DNA of 58,827 nucleotides from contig JACPWC010000046.1 in the NCBI GenBank assembly GCA_016197225.1, positions 1 through 58,827 of the forward strand, given 5' to 3'. Shown one piece after another: positions 48,578 through 58,546 of this stretch. The position numbers were made by a program, and so were the translations under genes. Source of the DNA: Chloroflexota bacterium. Lineage in GTDB: Bacteria > Chloroflexota > Anaerolineae > Anaerolineales > VGOW01. The first letter of the stretch is position 1; every line of letters begins with the position of its first letter. The notes beneath the pieces are model-generated. The model was given only the letters and a program-made list of their open reading frames with translations, made no database searches and had not been told where the DNA came from.

Positions 48578-51500
48578 TCAAGGCTCCACCGTAAACACTA
48601 CCCCATCTCCCCGCCCCGAAACTTCGGGGAAGTAGAACTCGTTGGCCGTCGTCGGGATGACGTTGTACGTGCCAGCCAGCGAGGCGTGCAGGGTGTAGGT
48701 GTACTCGTACGTGCCTTTCGGCAGGTAGGTGGCCGAGAGCACCACTTTTTCGTCGCGTAGGTCGGTGTTGGAGAACCACCACCAGCCCCAGCCGTAGTAA
48801 AGCGGATCGGCTAAATTCAACTGCGGCGCTTCGCCGACGACGCTCGTCGTCAGCAAACTCGTGTCCACCGGCTCTGCCCCAGCCGGGATCGGGTCTTCAA
48901 CGATCACATAGTACAAATCATTCGGGGCGATGAGCGTAACCTTCACCAGAATGTCCTGCCCCACTTTGGCCGAGGTGACCGCCGGGCAGGCCGGCTGATT
49001 CTTGCCGCCGCAGTCGGGGCCGGGGATGGTGTACTGCCGGGCGACGATGATGCCCTTGTTCTGGGCCTTGATGTCCTGCACGGCCTGATACACTTGCAGG
49101 TGAGCGGTGTAATACAGCCGGCCGTCGCCCGCCGTGCGGTCGAACACCAGGCGGTTGGCCTGATCCTTGATCAGGTCGGCCACCTTCACTTGCAGGTCAA
49201 CCGTCTGCCGCAAATTGTCGGCATTGGCCGAGCCGGACTGCAACTCCTGATCGTTGAGCGTGAGCTTGTAATCGTAACTCGCCTTGAGTTCACCGGTGGC
49301 TGTCATCCAGTCAGTCAGGCCAATCAGCGCCCAGGCCGTCTCCTGCGTGCTCTCCCACGCGCCGTTGGCCTTGCGGGCGACCATCAGCCAGCGCACCACG
49401 TTTGGGTTCAGGTTGTTTTCGGGATCAAGTTTGGCCAGCGCCGAAAGCACGATGGCCGTCGAACGCGTGTCGGTGTTCATGTTCCACCAGTCGCGCCCGC
49501 TCTCCTCCCAGTGCGCGCCCGTGGCCGAGACGATGGCGGCGTTGTTGATATCCGAGAGAATCGTCTTGATGCGCGAGTCGCCTTCGTCAATCTTGTGGAG
49601 CGTCATCGCCAGGTAAGCGCGGGCGTAAGTGTCCATCCGGTCGCGGTCTTCGTACATCAGCACCGTGGCGCTGGTGTCGGGCTGGCCATAGTCAGCCAGG
49701 GCGTAGAGCATGAAGGCCTGCCGGTTGAGTTGCCACGATGATTTGAGATTTTGCGGCGACTTGATCTGCGACTCGAGGAAACTGGCCGCCCGATCCAGGG
49801 TGTCGCCGCCACTGCCCGAGTCGCCCACGTTGAACCCGGCCTGTTTCGCCTGATTCAGCCCAAACAACACGTAAGCAGTGATGAAGGCGTTGGACTGATC
49901 GGTGGACCACCAGCCCCAGCCGCCGTCGGCGTGTTGTTGCGAGAGCAGGCGTTGCACACCAAAGTTCACCAGACTCGTGAGGCGCTGTTCGAGCGCCGGG
50001 TCGTTCACGCCCAACTCTTTGAGGGCGCGATACGTCAGCACGTTGGGCAGAAAGCGCGAGATGGTCTGCTCGGTGCACTCGTAAGGGAAGTGCTCGAGGT
50101 AGTCGAGGCCGTCAATCATGCCTGCCGCTAGCGACGGCGAGAGCTTCACCGTCAGGTCGCCCTGCGAAGCGTCGAAGCGGCGCGGCAGGGCGATCAACTC
50201 GGTGATCGACCCCTGCCCGTCCAACTCGCCCGCCGTGCCAACAGTTTCGGGCGCGGAGTATTTGTAAACGGGAATCAATTGATCCGGCGGCTGGCCGAGA
50301 GGCGGCTTGGAGGCGTCGGACAGGGCGCCGCTCACGGCAGAGAAGGTCAAATCGGCGACGGCTACATCGGCAATCGTCGCCGACCACTCCACCTGCGCCC
50401 GGTCTCTGGCTTTCACCGTCACCGTTTGTTGCGCCGGGTCGGCCAACGTGAAGCCCGATCCACTTAGACTCACATCCACCGTAAGATCGGAGTCCGTGTT
50501 GTTGTTGACCACCGCCGCCAACTCGGCCTGATCGCCGACGACGAAGAAGCGCGGGGTAACAGGGCGGATGAGCAAATCTTTGGTGGCGACGATGTCTACC
50601 GTGTTCTGGCCGACGAGGGTTTCTTTCGTGACGCCGCGCGCGTCGAGCCGCCAGGTGGTCAGGTTGTCGGGCAACTTGATCGTGACCGAGGCTTCGCCAT
50701 TGGCGTCAGTGGCGACGGTGGCGTTCCAGTAAGCGGTGTCGCGGAAGTCGCCGCGCACGTCGGCGAAGCCGGCATCACCGCCGCCGCCGCCGCCCTTGAT
50801 GGCCGCCGTCTCCACGTTCAGTTGATCCACCGAGAGGGTGAGGCCGACACCGGTGCGCACGCTCAGGCCGCGCTCGCCGTAGAAAGCGTCGAGGAGCGGG
50901 CCGCTGTTGGGGGCCGCCAGCGACAGGGCGGCCAGGTCGGCCAGCCCCAGCGAGAACTCGGCCTGCACCGGCTCGCCCTTGTAGTTCGTCGCCTTCACTT
51001 TGTAGGTCACTTCGTCGCGCGGCCCGGCTTTGGTTTTGTCAGGCGTAAGTTCGACGTTGATGACCTGTTGCTCAGGGCTGACCGTGAGCTTGGTCAGACC
51101 CATGCGGAAGGCCGGGACGGGGTTGGTTTCGTCCATGCCCTTCATAATGACTACAGACACAAAGACATCAGGGGCGTAGTCGGCGGTGATTGGTAATTGG
51201 TAAGTGGTGCTGTTGCTGGTGAGGGTGAGCACTTCGGTCTTGTAGAAGCCGCCGCGCTCGACGGTGATCAGCGCCGTCGTCTCACCCTGGAACGGCGACG
51301 GAATCAGGATGCTGGCCGTGTCGCCGGGCTTGTACGATTTGCGATCTGGCACAAGGCTGATGCGGTTGTTGTTCTCCTGCCGCCACGAGATGAACTCTCG
51401 CGAGGCGACCCAGATGTACGTCGCCGACCGGATCGTGCGCCCGCCGGAGTCTTTGGCGGTGACGGCGATCTTGTAGGTGCCGCCGGTTTCGGGGGTGAAG

Positions 51501-54490
51501 GTTGAGACGGCCAACCCCTTCGAGTCGGTCGTCACCGTGTCGGGGTCGCCCACTTGCGTGTCCTTCACCGTCCACGTCCAAACCTTGTTGCCGAACTCGT
51601 CTTCCTCTTGTACGCTGAGCCACTCGTGGTCGTAGTAAGTGACGGTCACTTGCTGGCCGGCCTGCGGCTCGCCGTGCCAGCCGAGGGCGATGAGGTTGAA
51701 CGTTGATTCTTCTCCGGTCAGGCCGAGGAATTCTTCGGGGCCGACGCCGAGGTAAAAATCGCCCTGGTGCACGGTGACCGACGTCCGCCCGCTCACCGAC
51801 TGGTTGTTGACATCGGTGACGGTGGCTTCGAGGGTGAACAACTGCGACGTTGTCTTCTTGCCGATGTCGGCGGGGATGTTGATCGCCAGCTTCCCGGCAG
51901 AGTCGGTAACACCTGAGCCGGAGGCGATCACTTCGCCGAACGCGCCATAGAATGGCGTGCCTTCGCCGGAGGTATAGTCGAAGTCAATGAAGTCGTAGTA
52001 ACCGGGGCCGTCGTACTGGAAGAAGGAGTTGGCCGAGAGCAGAGTCCACTCGACGTTGGCGTTCGACACCGCGCCGCCGAAGAAGAACTGCGACTCGACG
52101 GTGGCGTGGATGGTGTCGCCCTGGGCCACTTCGGTTTCGTCGGTGGTGACGGTCACCTGAAATTCGGGCTTGTGATATTCGGCCACGAGGAAGCCGAGGT
52201 TACTGCTCACGCGCTCGTCGAAGAAGGCGCTGAGGTTGTAGTAGCCGGTTCCGGCTTCGTCGGCGAGGGTGAACTGGGCGGCGAACGTGCCGAACTCGGT
52301 CAGCGTCAACTCTTCGTTGTAAACTGACTCGCCCTGATCGTTGGTGATGTTCACGAACATTCGGCTGTAGTCGGGCAGAGAGAAGCGGGCGTCATTCTCG
52401 GCGCGGACGACGCCTTTGAACGATATTTCCTGGCCGGGGCGGTACACGGGCCGGTCGGTGTAAAGGTAGATTTGGCCGAAGCGCGGGTAGTAGTCGGTTG
52501 GTTGCTGGAAGTCGAACCCGTCAATGCCGTTCGACCACTGCGAGAGGCCAACCGAGAAATTGTCGGTGCCCTCGGAACCGGCGACGGCGTAAACCGTCGT
52601 CCACAGGTCGGGCAGTTTGGGGGTGTCGGCGCGGAAGAGGCCGTCGGCGTCGGTTGTGCCGCTGGCGACGGCATTGAAGTTCCGGTCGTAAACGGTAATT
52701 GGTAATTCGGGAACGGGCTGGCCGGTTTGCTGGTCGGTGGCCCAGACCAGCGCTTCGTCGAACGTGGTCTTCACGGTCAGGTTGATCTTCGAAACCACCA
52801 GGAGATGTTGAGCAGGTTCAGGATAGGGAGTCCGGGCGCGCAGGAAATAGAGGCCGGGCGTCAGGGCGCTCCCATCTTCGGTCATCGGCACTTTGACGTA
52901 AGCGTTGTCGTTGGGGAACTGCTCAACGCTCAAACTCCACTCGCGAAGGACGTCACCTGGCTGATACGACTGGCGGAAGATGTAATTGTCCGGGCTGGTG
53001 TATTTGCCAAAGTCGTTCAGGCTCATCCGGTAAAGCGTGAAGTTGAGATCGTAGAAGTTGCGGTAAGTAGCGTAAAGCGAGGTCGGCAGGTAAGCCGAGT
53101 AAGTGCCCGCCTCGCCGCGCGTGTTCAATTGGAAGAGCGGGTCGTAAGGCCGGGTAGTGAAGTTGACGATTGTGGTCGCGCCGATCTTGTTGCCATATGG
53201 GTCGGCCATGTCCGGGCCGAGCGTCACCGTGTAATCGGTGGATGGCTTGAAGTTGTAGTTGATGTAGAGCGATTTGTCGTACTGGCTGTAGTAGGTGTAA
53301 ACGGCGGTCGCTTCGGGAATGATGGTGACATTGTCCATCAACGTCTTCTCGTCCATCGGCGAGTTGAAGAAAATTTGGAAGCCGCCGTAGGTGTCCAGCG
53401 TGCCGCCGTCGGCTGGCCGGGTGGACTGGATGCCAGGGAAGAGAACGGTGTTGAACGACCACGAATATACTTCGGCCAGCGGGGTCTGACCGTCAGCCGC
53501 CTTTGCGGTGGTGGCGACGGTCGCCACGTAAGTTTTGGCAAGCTCCATGCCCGCCGGGGTGAAGGTCATCACCGTATTGTCATCATTCCACTGGAAGCGG
53601 CCCGATACTGCTTCATCGCCGGCCTTCACCGTAAACGCCTCCTGGGTGCTGGCCCTGTCCATCGGCTGGTTGAAGGTGACGGTGATCGGTTGCCGGAGGG
53701 CCACGTCGAACGCGCCGAAGAACGGGTCGGAGGTGGTGACCTGGGGCGGGATGGTGGTGAACGACCAACTAAAATCGTCTTCGAGCAAGCCGCCGGTGGT
53801 GTCGGTGAGGCCGCCTTTCACGGTGGCGGTGTAGGCCGTGCTTCCCGCCAACACTTTGGGTCTGAAGACGTAGATGCTGGTGTTGAGCCATTCGCCTTTG
53901 CCCTCAATCGCCGGTTCAAACGTCACCGGGTTCGGCAAGTTGCCGGCATCTTCCGAGAGGCCGAGCGGCACGACCGGGCGGTTGAACATGACGGTGATGA
54001 TCGAGTTCACTTCCACGTCAATTGTGTCGGGCGCGGGCAGAACCTGAGTCACTTCGAGGAAGCCGACGGTGTCGGCGTTGAACGAGAACGGCTCGCCCAG
54101 CGCCAGGCCGCCTTTGTTTTTGGCCTCGGCGTTGACGGTGACGGTGTAGCGCGTCGCCCGCTCCAGCGGGTTGGAGGGCGTGAAGCGCACGGTTGAGTCG
54201 TCCAGCCACTCGAAAGACCCGGCCATGGTCGGGGAGACGGCGAACCCGGCCTCCACCGAGGCCCGATCCATTGGCTGGTCGAAGTACACGTCAATCGCGC
54301 CGTCAATTTGCAGTTCGTCGCCGCGTCCGGGGAAGTGATCGGCCACCACCGGCTTGAAGGTGACGTTGGCGACGGGCGGCGGCTTGGTCGGCGCTGTGGG
54401 CGTGGGTGTAGTGATGCCGCCCCCGCACTGGCAGGCGAGGGCGACGATGACGAGGAGGGAGAGGGCTTGGAAGAGGCGGGAGAGGCGCAT
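48578..54490 (-). CDS. Alpha-2-macroglobulin-family lipoprotein
   Basis: 1970 residues. Signal peptide with a lipobox-like VALAC (Cys20) and a Thr/Pro linker, then about four bacterial Ig-like domains (about 45-450), MG domains with the MG2 hallmark IYLYTDRPVYRPGQEISFKG (near 680), a bait-like/MG7 central part, and the thioester domain with CTEQ in FPYECTEQTISRF (near 1470) followed by ADGGWGWW. The intact CxEQ means it can form the reactive thioester that traps proteases covalently. Bacterial members protect the envelope and are often encoded with penicillin-binding protein 1C; none lies here. It is larger than the usual 1500-1700 residues because of the extra Ig-like modules. Confidence 0.92.
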   Translation of the reverse strand: MRLSRLFQALSLLVIVALACQCGGGITTPTPTAPTKPPPVANVTFKPVVADHFPGRGDELQIDGAIDVYFDQPMDRASVEAGFAVSPTMAGSFEWLDDSTVRFTPSNPLERATRYTVTVNAEAKNKGGLALGEPFSFNADTVGFLEVTQVLPAPDTIDVEVNSIITVMFNRPVVPLGLSEDAGNLPNPVTFEPAIEGKGEWLNTSIYVFRPKVLAGSTAYTATVKGGLTDTTGGLLEDDFSWSFTTIPPQVTTSDPFFGAFDVALRQPITVTFNQPMDRASTQEAFTVKAGDEAVSGRFQWNDDNTVMTFTPAGMELAKTYVATVATTAKAADGQTPLAEVYSWSFNTVLFPGIQSTRPADGGTLDTYGGFQIFFNSPMDEKTLMDNVTIIPEATAVYTYYSQYDKSLYINYNFKPSTDYTVTLGPDMADPYGNKIGATTIVNFTTRPYDPLFQLNTRGEAGTYSAYLPTSLYATYRNFYDLNFTLYRMSLNDFGKYTSPDNYIFRQSYQPGDVLREWSLSVEQFPNDNAYVKVPMTEDGSALTPGLYFLRARTPYPEPAQHLLVVSKINLTVKTTFDEALVWATDQQTGQPVPELPITVYDRNFNAVASGTTDADGLFRADTPKLPDLWTTVYAVAGSEGTDNFSVGLSQWSNGIDGFDFQQPTDYYPRFGQIYLYTDRPVYRPGQEISFKGVVRAENDARFSLPDYSRMFVNITNDQGESVYNEELTLTEFGTFAAQFTLADEAGTGYYNLSAFFDERVSSNLGFLVAEYHKPEFQVTVTTDETEVAQGDTIHATVESQFFFGGAVSNANVEWTLLSANSFFQYDGPGYYDFIDFDYTSGEGTPFYGAFGEVIASGSGVTDSAGKLAINIPADIGKKTTSQLFTLEATVTDVNNQSVSGRTSVTVHQGDFYLGVGPEEFLGLTGEESTFNLIALGWHGEPQAGQQVTVTYYDHEWLSVQEEDEFGNKVWTWTVKDTQVGDPDTVTTDSKGLAVSTFTPETGGTYKIAVTAKDSGGRTIRSATYIWVASREFISWRQENNNRISLVPDRKSYKPGDTASILIPSPFQGETTALITVERGGFYKTEVLTLTSNSTTYQLPITADYAPDVFVSVVIMKGMDETNPVPAFRMGLTKLTVSPEQQVINVELTPDKTKAGPRDEVTYKVKATNYKGEPVQAEFSLGLADLAALSLAAPNSGPLLDAFYGERGLSVRTGVGLTLSVDQLNVETAAIKGGGGGGDAGFADVRGDFRDTAYWNATVATDANGEASVTIKLPDNLTTWRLDARGVTKETLVGQNTVDIVATKDLLIRPVTPRFFVVGDQAELAAVVNNNTDSDLTVDVSLSGSGFTLADPAQQTVTVKARDRAQVEWSATIADVAVADLTFSAVSGALSDASKPPLGQPPDQLIPVYKYSAPETVGTAGELDGQGSITELIALPRRFDASQGDLTVKLSPSLAAGMIDGLDYLEHFPYECTEQTISRFLPNVLTYRALKELGVNDPALEQRLTSLVNFGVQRLLSQQHADGGWGWWSTDQSNAFITAYVLFGLNQAKQAGFNVGDSGSGGDTLDRAASFLESQIKSPQNLKSSWQLNRQAFMLYALADYGQPDTSATVLMYEDRDRMDTYARAYLAMTLHKIDEGDSRIKTILSDINNAAIVSATGAHWEESGRDWWNMNTDTRSTAIVLSALAKLDPENNLNPNVVRWLMVARKANGAWESTQETAWALIGLTDWMTATGELKASYDYKLTLNDQELQSGSANADNLRQTVDLQVKVADLIKDQANRLVFDRTAGDGRLYYTAHLQVYQAVQDIKAQNKGIIVARQYTIPGPDCGGKNQPACPAVTSAKVGQDILVKVTLIAPNDLYYVIVEDPIPAGAEPVDTSLLTTSVVGEAPQLNLADPLYYGWGWWWFSNTDLRDEKVVLSATYLPKGTYEYTYTLHASLAGTYNVIPTTANEFYFPEVSGRGDGVVFTVEP

Positions 54491-54499
54491 GGTGAACTC

Positions 54500-54530
54500 T
54501 TGGAGATTAGAGAATTGGAGAATTAGAGAT
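54500..54530. repeat. Octamer repeat, single arm
   Basis: TGGAGATTA, GAGAATTG, GAGAATTA, GAGATTGG, upstream of the alpha-2-macroglobulin start. Further along (54591-54611) a CTGAGG/CCTCAG hairpin encloses TACAAT (minus strand), a possible -10 box for that gene. Confidence 0.75.
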
Positions 54531-54676
54531 TGGGCAGCGGACGCGACAGATATGTTGGTAAGACGGATTTCTCGGTTCGCAGTTCCGTTTCTGAGGGGAA
54601 TTGTACCTCAGGCTGTGTTACGTGGCTTCGCGGGGGGGTGTTACGGTTTGGTAATGAGGGGTTACGGGGTGGTTAA

Positions 54677-56026
54677 CTACGGTGTTGGAGTAACCGCCAG
54701 GGCGGGGGTGGCGGCGGCCACAGGGTTGGTTCCGCCGTTGTCGGCAATCTGGCAAACGTTTTCATTCTCTTGCATGATGTTGACTACAACCGTATCGTCG
54801 GAGAATGAGGCCAGAATTTGCTGGAAGAGCGGGCGGGCGCGGTTGCAATAAGGCTTGCCTTCGCCGGGCACGGCCAGGGCGGCCAGCACCGAGCTGTAGG
54901 TGTAATAGGTTTCGAGCGACGACTTATCGAGCGCCAGCCCTTCCACCTGAACTTCGGGCTTGTCACTCTCCGGGCAACCTTTCTCTAAAAACGAACAGCC
55001 TAACTTAACCACGTCGGTGTTCACCCGGATTACATTGCCTTCCTGCCAGGCGCAACTGTCCACCGCACAGCCAAGTTCCAGAATGGCGCTCTCGTAGTTC
55101 AGCGACTTGAAGTACACCAGCCCCAACTGGCCGTGAACGGCCGAGTTGGCCGGGTCAATCTCCAGCGCCGACTCAAGATACTGTGACGCGCGACCATACT
55201 CGCCGGTCTGAAAATACGTGCGGCTGATCGAGAGGTAGGGGCCGATGTCGTTCGGGTTGATGGAACTGGCCCGCTGGAAATATTGAACGGCCAGATCGTA
55301 TTCGAAGATAGCCCGGTAGTTGACGCCAATTTGCATGTACAGGAACGGCAGATAGGGGTTGATTTGAACTGCCGACTTGTAAGCTTCAATCGCCTCTTCG
55401 TAATTACTGGTGCTTTCGAGATACCATCCATAAGCTCGGTAAGCATCCATGCTGTTCGGGTCGAGCCTGAGGGCCTCCCTGGCTTCGTCCCGCGCCTGAG
55501 CGTAGCGTTGCAGGTCGGTGAGAATCTCGGCATAGTAGGCGTGAGCCAGGGCGTTGTTCGGGTCAAGTTGGATAGCGCGCACGGCGGCGTCGCTGGCGGC
55601 TTCGTACTCGCTCGTCCAATCCAGGGCCAGGGCATGGACGGCATGGGCAGTGCTGTTCTCTGGCGCCAACAGGAGGGCGTCCCCGGCAGTCTTCACCCCG
55701 TCCTCCGGCTTGTTGGCGTATACCTGAATCCGGGCCAACCGAATCCGGTACTCAACATTTTTGGTGTCTAACTGAATAGCCCTGAGATAGGCTTCAACGG
55801 CCTTGTCCAACTGCCCGGCGGAGAACTGGGTCTCGGCCTCTTCGCTGTAAGACACCGGGTTGCGGGTGGCAGTGGGCGTGAACACTCCAATCGGATCAAT
55901 AACGCCTTCCTTCCTCAAGTTGAGCACATACAACCCGGCAATAATCAGAACGAGGTAAAGCGCCATCCGATTGGGATTATTGCGCCGCACCTTGCGCAAG
56001 TTGAAGCCGCCGCGACTCAGATACAT
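54677..56026 (-). CDS. Membrane-anchored TPR protein
   Basis: 449 residues from ATG 56026. A short cytoplasmic start, one membrane helix (MALYLVLIIAGLYVLNL, about 21-37), a linker and about eight TPR units (AEAYLRAIQLDTKN-type boxes; DAAVRAIQLDPNNALAHAYY; DEAREALRLDPNSMDAYRAY; EAYKSAVQINPYLPFLYM; QYFQRASSINPNDIGPYL; QYLESALEIDPANSAVHGQL). The end is Ala/Pro/Thr-rich. Probably an extracytoplasmic scaffold. GAAGGAG sits 14 nt before the ATG; an in-frame ATT 6 nt upstream would have better spacing. Divergent from the TPR gene at 56180. Confidence 0.82.
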   Translation of the reverse strand: MYLSRGGFNLRKVRRNNPNRMALYLVLIIAGLYVLNLRKEGVIDPIGVFTPTATRNPVSYSEEAETQFSAGQLDKAVEAYLRAIQLDTKNVEYRIRLARIQVYANKPEDGVKTAGDALLLAPENSTAHAVHALALDWTSEYEAASDAAVRAIQLDPNNALAHAYYAEILTDLQRYAQARDEAREALRLDPNSMDAYRAYGWYLESTSNYEEAIEAYKSAVQINPYLPFLYMQIGVNYRAIFEYDLAVQYFQRASSINPNDIGPYLSISRTYFQTGEYGRASQYLESALEIDPANSAVHGQLGLVYFKSLNYESAILELGCAVDSCAWQEGNVIRVNTDVVKLGCSFLEKGCPESDKPEVQVEGLALDKSSLETYYTYSSVLAALAVPGEGKPYCNRARPLFQQILASFSDDTVVVNIMQENENVCQIADNGGTNPVAAATPALAVTPTP

Positions 56027-56179
56027 GACAATGTACTGTGCTCCTTCGTTACTTTTATACCACACTAGAAGGCAAAAAGATTCGTCAATCTTCGCTCTCA
56101 GCCTATTTTCATCATACGCTTCACAGTCAAACATCCGCTTCGCCCTCGAATTGGCCCCGACCCGCCTCAGGCCGTTATC

Positions 56180-57076
56180 ATGCGCTCCCGCAACGCCGCC
56201 GCCACCGCTCAAGTCGAAGAAATCGAGCGGCAATACAACCTGGGCCTGGAAGACATGGACGCGGGCCGTTACCTGCTGGCCGCTCAACGGTTTGAATACA
56301 TTGTGAGCCTCAATCCCAATTATCTGGATGCCGCGTCGCGCCTCGTTGAGGCCCGCGCCACCCTAAACGCCACTGCGCCCGCCCCAGCCACTACGCCCAC
56401 CCTGCCGGCCATCACCGTCGAGCCGCAGGACGCGCCAGCCATGTTCGCCGAAGCCCAGACCGACCTCGACGCCAAAAGCTGGGACGCAGCCATCCAAAAA
56501 CTCAAAGCCGTGCAAATCGCCGACCCGAACTACGAAAGCGCCGCCGTTCGCAACAGACTCTATCAGGCCTATCGTGGCCGCGGCATCCAGGCCATCAACG
56601 ACGGGGCGCTGGAACTAGGCCTGACCGATCTTGATCAGGCCGCCCGCTACGGCTTGCTCGACGAAGAGGCCCGGCAATATCAACAGTGGGCGGCCATCTA
56701 CATCTCCGGCGTGTCGTACTGGGGCCTCAACTGGGGCCAGACGGTTGAAACCTTTCAACTGCTTTACACCCTTGCCCCCTATTTCCGTGATACGATCACC
56801 CGCCTGCACGATGCCCACCTGGGCTACGCGCAGTTTTTAGATGCAGGCGGCGACCCGTGCGGCGCGGCTCTGGAATATGCGGCGGCCCTCGAAATCAATT
56901 TTGATCAGCCGACTGAGGACAAACGGGCCGCCGCTCAACTAGTGTGTGACACGGGGACGCCGACTCCCGACCCGACCCTGTTCACGTCTACACCCGATGG
57001 AACCCTCACGCCGTTTCCAACAATTGACGAGTCGGCTACAGCGACGGCGACTGCGACAGAGACGGCGACCCCGTGA
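56180..57076 (+). CDS. TPR-like protein, N-terminus possibly missing
   Basis: 298 residues. TPR-like helices (YNLGLEDMDAGRYLLAAQRF, EYIVSLNPNYLDAASRLVEA, IQKLKAVQIADPNYESAAV) alternate with a Pro/Thr linker (about 70-85), then a helical domain (GVSYWGLNWGQTVETFQLLY) and a Thr/Ala/Pro-rich tail. Relatives of this architecture that I know from Chloroflexi begin with a membrane anchor; here the ATG falls just after where the anchor would be, and no signal sequence is present. Either the protein is cytoplasmic or the 5' end has been lost in the divergent gap. No Shine-Dalgarno is visible. Confidence 0.7.
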   Translation: MRSRNAAATAQVEEIERQYNLGLEDMDAGRYLLAAQRFEYIVSLNPNYLDAASRLVEARATLNATAPAPATTPTLPAITVEPQDAPAMFAEAQTDLDAKSWDAAIQKLKAVQIADPNYESAAVRNRLYQAYRGRGIQAINDGALELGLTDLDQAARYGLLDEEARQYQQWAAIYISGVSYWGLNWGQTVETFQLLYTLAPYFRDTITRLHDAHLGYAQFLDAGGDPCGAALEYAAALEINFDQPTEDKRAAAQLVCDTGTPTPDPTLFTSTPDGTLTPFPTIDESATATATATETATP

Positions 57077-57130
57077 AATCATGCCGTCTTATGTATCGTC
57101 GGATAGCTCCAGCAAAAGTTACGGATAAGA

Positions 57131-58507
57131 ATGTCGAAATCAAAATCCTTCTACCTCCTCAGCCTCGGCTGTTCTAAAAACACCGTCGATTCCGAGAGTA
57201 TGGCCCAACTGCTGGGCGGCGCGGGCTACAAAGGTGTGGCCGATCCCGGCAAGGCGGGCGTGCTCATCGTCAACACCTGCGGCTTCATCGGCCCGGCCAA
57301 AGAAGAGTCGGTGAATGCCCTGCGCGAGCTGGCCGATAATAAGAAGCCCGGCCAACTCCTCATCGCCGCCGGTTGTCTCTCGCAACGCTACGGCGCTCAG
57401 CTTACCCAACAAGTGCCCGGCCTCGACGGCATCATCGGCACGCGGCGCTGGATGGACATTGTGGATTTGGTTCAGCGATTGCGGGCGCAACCTCACCCGC
57501 AACCCATTTATCATCTGCCCGACTCGCCCGTTGTCGGCTCAGACGAAAAGGGCGCTCTGCGAACCGCCGTGCAAGGGGCCAGCGCCTACCTGAAGATCGC
57601 CGACGGTTGCCGCCGCCCCTGCGCCTTCTGCGCCATCCCGCTCATCAAAGGCACAGCCGTCAGCCGCCCGGTCGAAAGCATTGTGGCCGAAGCTCAACAG
57701 CTTGAGGCGATGGCCGTGAAGGAGTTGATTCTGATCGCTCAGGATACGACAGATTGGGGTCACGATCTGGGAATGAAAGAGGGGCTTTCGATTCTCTTGG
57801 AGCGGCTGGCCGACTCTGCGCCCGGCCTCAAGTGGATTCGGATCATGTACGCTTTCCCCGGCTACGTCACTGACCGCCAGATCGAAACGATGGCCCGCCT
57901 GCCGCAGGTGTTGCCTTACCTCGACATGCCCTTGCAACACGGTCACCCGCAAACCCTGCGTCGCATGCGCCGCCCGGCCAACATCGAGTGGGTGCACAAC
58001 ACGGTTGCCAAGATGCGGGCCGCCATGCCCGACCTGGCCATCCGCTCCACCTTCATCGTCGGCTACCCCGGCGAAACCGAGGACGAGTTTCAGGCATTGC
58101 TCGACTTCACCGCCGAACTGCAATTCGACCGCCTCGGCGCGTTCACCTTTTCGTTTGAACCTGGCACGACCAGCGAGCCGCTTGGTGACCCGGTTCCGCC
58201 GGAAGTGAAAGAGGAGCGCCGGGCCCGGCTGATGGAACAGCAACAGCACATCTCGTTGAAGAAGAATCAGGCCTTCATTGGCAAGACGCTGGAGGTGCTG
58301 GTGGAAGGCAAAGGCGACGGCCTCAGCCTGGGCCGCTCGTACCGCGACGCGCCGGAGATTGACGGCATGGTGCTCGTGGAAGGCGACGCGCCGGTGGGCG
58401 AGATCGTGCCGGTGCGAATCACCGGGGCGATGGCTTACGACCTCGTTGGCACGGTAGACACCGGGCCAGGGCGGGTAGTAAGCCAGCCGATTGAACTGAC
58501 CGCCTAA
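57131..58507 (+). CDS. rimO: Ribosomal protein S12 methylthiotransferase
   Basis: 458 residues. Radical SAM enzyme that adds a methylthio group to Asp of ribosomal protein S12. UPF0004 domain with SLGCSKNTVDSE, NTCGFIGPAKEES and AAGCLSQRY (three cluster cysteines); radical SAM motif C160-x3-C164-x2-C167 (GCRRPCAFC); C-terminal TRAM domain (about 385-455). RimO rather than MiaB because of GCSKNTVDSE and FCAIPLIKG. A strong terminator follows. Confidence 0.96.
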   Translation: MSKSKSFYLLSLGCSKNTVDSESMAQLLGGAGYKGVADPGKAGVLIVNTCGFIGPAKEESVNALRELADNKKPGQLLIAAGCLSQRYGAQLTQQVPGLDGIIGTRRWMDIVDLVQRLRAQPHPQPIYHLPDSPVVGSDEKGALRTAVQGASAYLKIADGCRRPCAFCAIPLIKGTAVSRPVESIVAEAQQLEAMAVKELILIAQDTTDWGHDLGMKEGLSILLERLADSAPGLKWIRIMYAFPGYVTDRQIETMARLPQVLPYLDMPLQHGHPQTLRRMRRPANIEWVHNTVAKMRAAMPDLAIRSTFIVGYPGETEDEFQALLDFTAELQFDRLGAFTFSFEPGTTSEPLGDPVPPEVKEERRARLMEQQQHISLKKNQAFIGKTLEVLVEGKGDGLSLGRSYRDAPEIDGMVLVEGDAPVGEIVPVRITGAMAYDLVGTVDTGPGRVVSQPIELTA

Positions 58508-58508
58508 A

Positions 58509-58544
58509 AACCTTCCGGGCTTTTGACGCCCGGAAGGTTTTTTT
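58509..58544 (+). terminator. Intrinsic terminator of rimO
   Basis: AACCTTCCGGGC (58509-58520) pairs with GCCCGGAAGGTT (58528-58539), then TTTTT. Preceding A-run makes it usable from both sides. Confidence 0.92.
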
Positions 58545-58546
58545 AT

